Assembly: GCA_937958665.1 (NCBI GenBank)
Contig: CALGNM010000215.1
Location: forward strand, 1-5,591
Length of the DNA stretch: 5,591 bases
DNA from: an uncultured bacterium
GTDB taxonomy: Bacteria > Edwardsbacteria > AC1 > EtOH8
Reading direction: 5' to 3'
The position numbers were made by a program, and so were the translations under genes. Each line of letters begins with the position of its first letter. Within the stretch, counting starts at the first letter, position 1. A model generated the notes under the pieces. The model had not been told where the DNA came from, did no database searches, and worked only from the letters and a program-made list of their open reading frames with translations. Shown here in pieces: positions 5,534-5,591 of this stretch.

Positions 5534-5591
5534 TTGTACGGAATTGCATTGGCCATGGGCCAGGGCGGAGCCCCGGCCGGCGGAGGACAGG
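5534..5591 (+). CDS. yajC: Probable YajC, Sec translocon accessory subunit (N-terminus only, cut by window end)
   Basis: Only 19 codons are present, starting from TTG 5534-5536. The start is chosen because a good ribosome site (GGAGA, 5524-5528) lies 5 nt upstream and 14 nt or less separates it from the cdd stop. The peptide reads (M)YGIALAMGQGGAPAGGGQ. This is the kind of short, Gly/Ala/Gln-rich leader with an AMGQ motif that precedes the single membrane helix and IRPQQK motif in many YajC proteins. YajC is a small inner-membrane partner of SecDF. The diagnostic helix and RPQQ motif lie outside the window, so the call is a resemblance, not proof. The reading frame itself, in an operon with cdd, is more certain than the name. 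A later in-frame ATG lacks a ribosome site. Confidence 0.5.
   Translation, partial: MYGIALAMGQGGAPAGGGQ

Overview
This window looks like a piece of a metagenomic or draft contig from a GC-rich, diderm (Gram-negative-type) bacterium. Two features point to an outer membrane: a 557-residue exported protein that ends in a beta-barrel C-terminus (…FKF), and a lipoprotein with a clear lipobox. The coding DNA is GC-rich and strongly biased against TTA, CTA and TCA codons, while the intergenic regions are AT-rich. I cannot place the organism. An uncultured lineage is plausible, but that is a guess. The first 46 bases are not genomic: they match the 3' part of the Illumina P5/TruSeq adapter, so the true contig begins near base 47.

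Layout. (1) 1-46: sequencing adapter. (2) 47-595, minus strand: the N-terminal 183 residues of a membrane-anchored protein resembling the region that precedes the catalytic domain in bacterial transglutaminase-like proteins, cut by the contig edge. (3) 596-823: an AT-rich divergent control region with two good back-to-back sigma-70-type promoters and a leader of about 120 nt before the next gene. (4) 824-3797: a two-gene plus-strand operon encoding a large predicted outer-membrane beta-barrel protein and, 28 nt later, a lipoprotein built of about three SbsA/Big_5-type Ig-like repeats. It is closed by a perfect 13-bp GC-rich terminator hairpin (3815-3843). (5) 3844-3926: a short spacer with an extended -10 promoter whose predicted start lies about 5 nt before the next ATG. 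(6) 3927-5591: an operon of deoB (phosphopentomutase), cdd (cytidine deaminase) and the first 19 codons of a gene that looks like yajC (Sec translocon accessory), cut by the window end.

How the genes fit together. The barrel protein and lipoprotein probably act together at the cell surface: same operon, both exported, both with acidic/Asn loops resembling Ca2+-binding sites. I recognise no described system in them, and their function is unknown. deoB and cdd belong to nucleoside salvage and catabolism: Cdd deaminates (deoxy)cytidine, and DeoB converts the (deoxy)ribose 1-phosphate released by nucleoside phosphorylases into the 5-phosphate for central metabolism. The most noteworthy observations are the adapter artefact and the chimeric protein end it would produce, the probably leaderless deoB mRNA, and the uncharacterised barrel/lipoprotein pair. 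There is no sign of a mobile element, CRISPR array, tRNA or rRNA.
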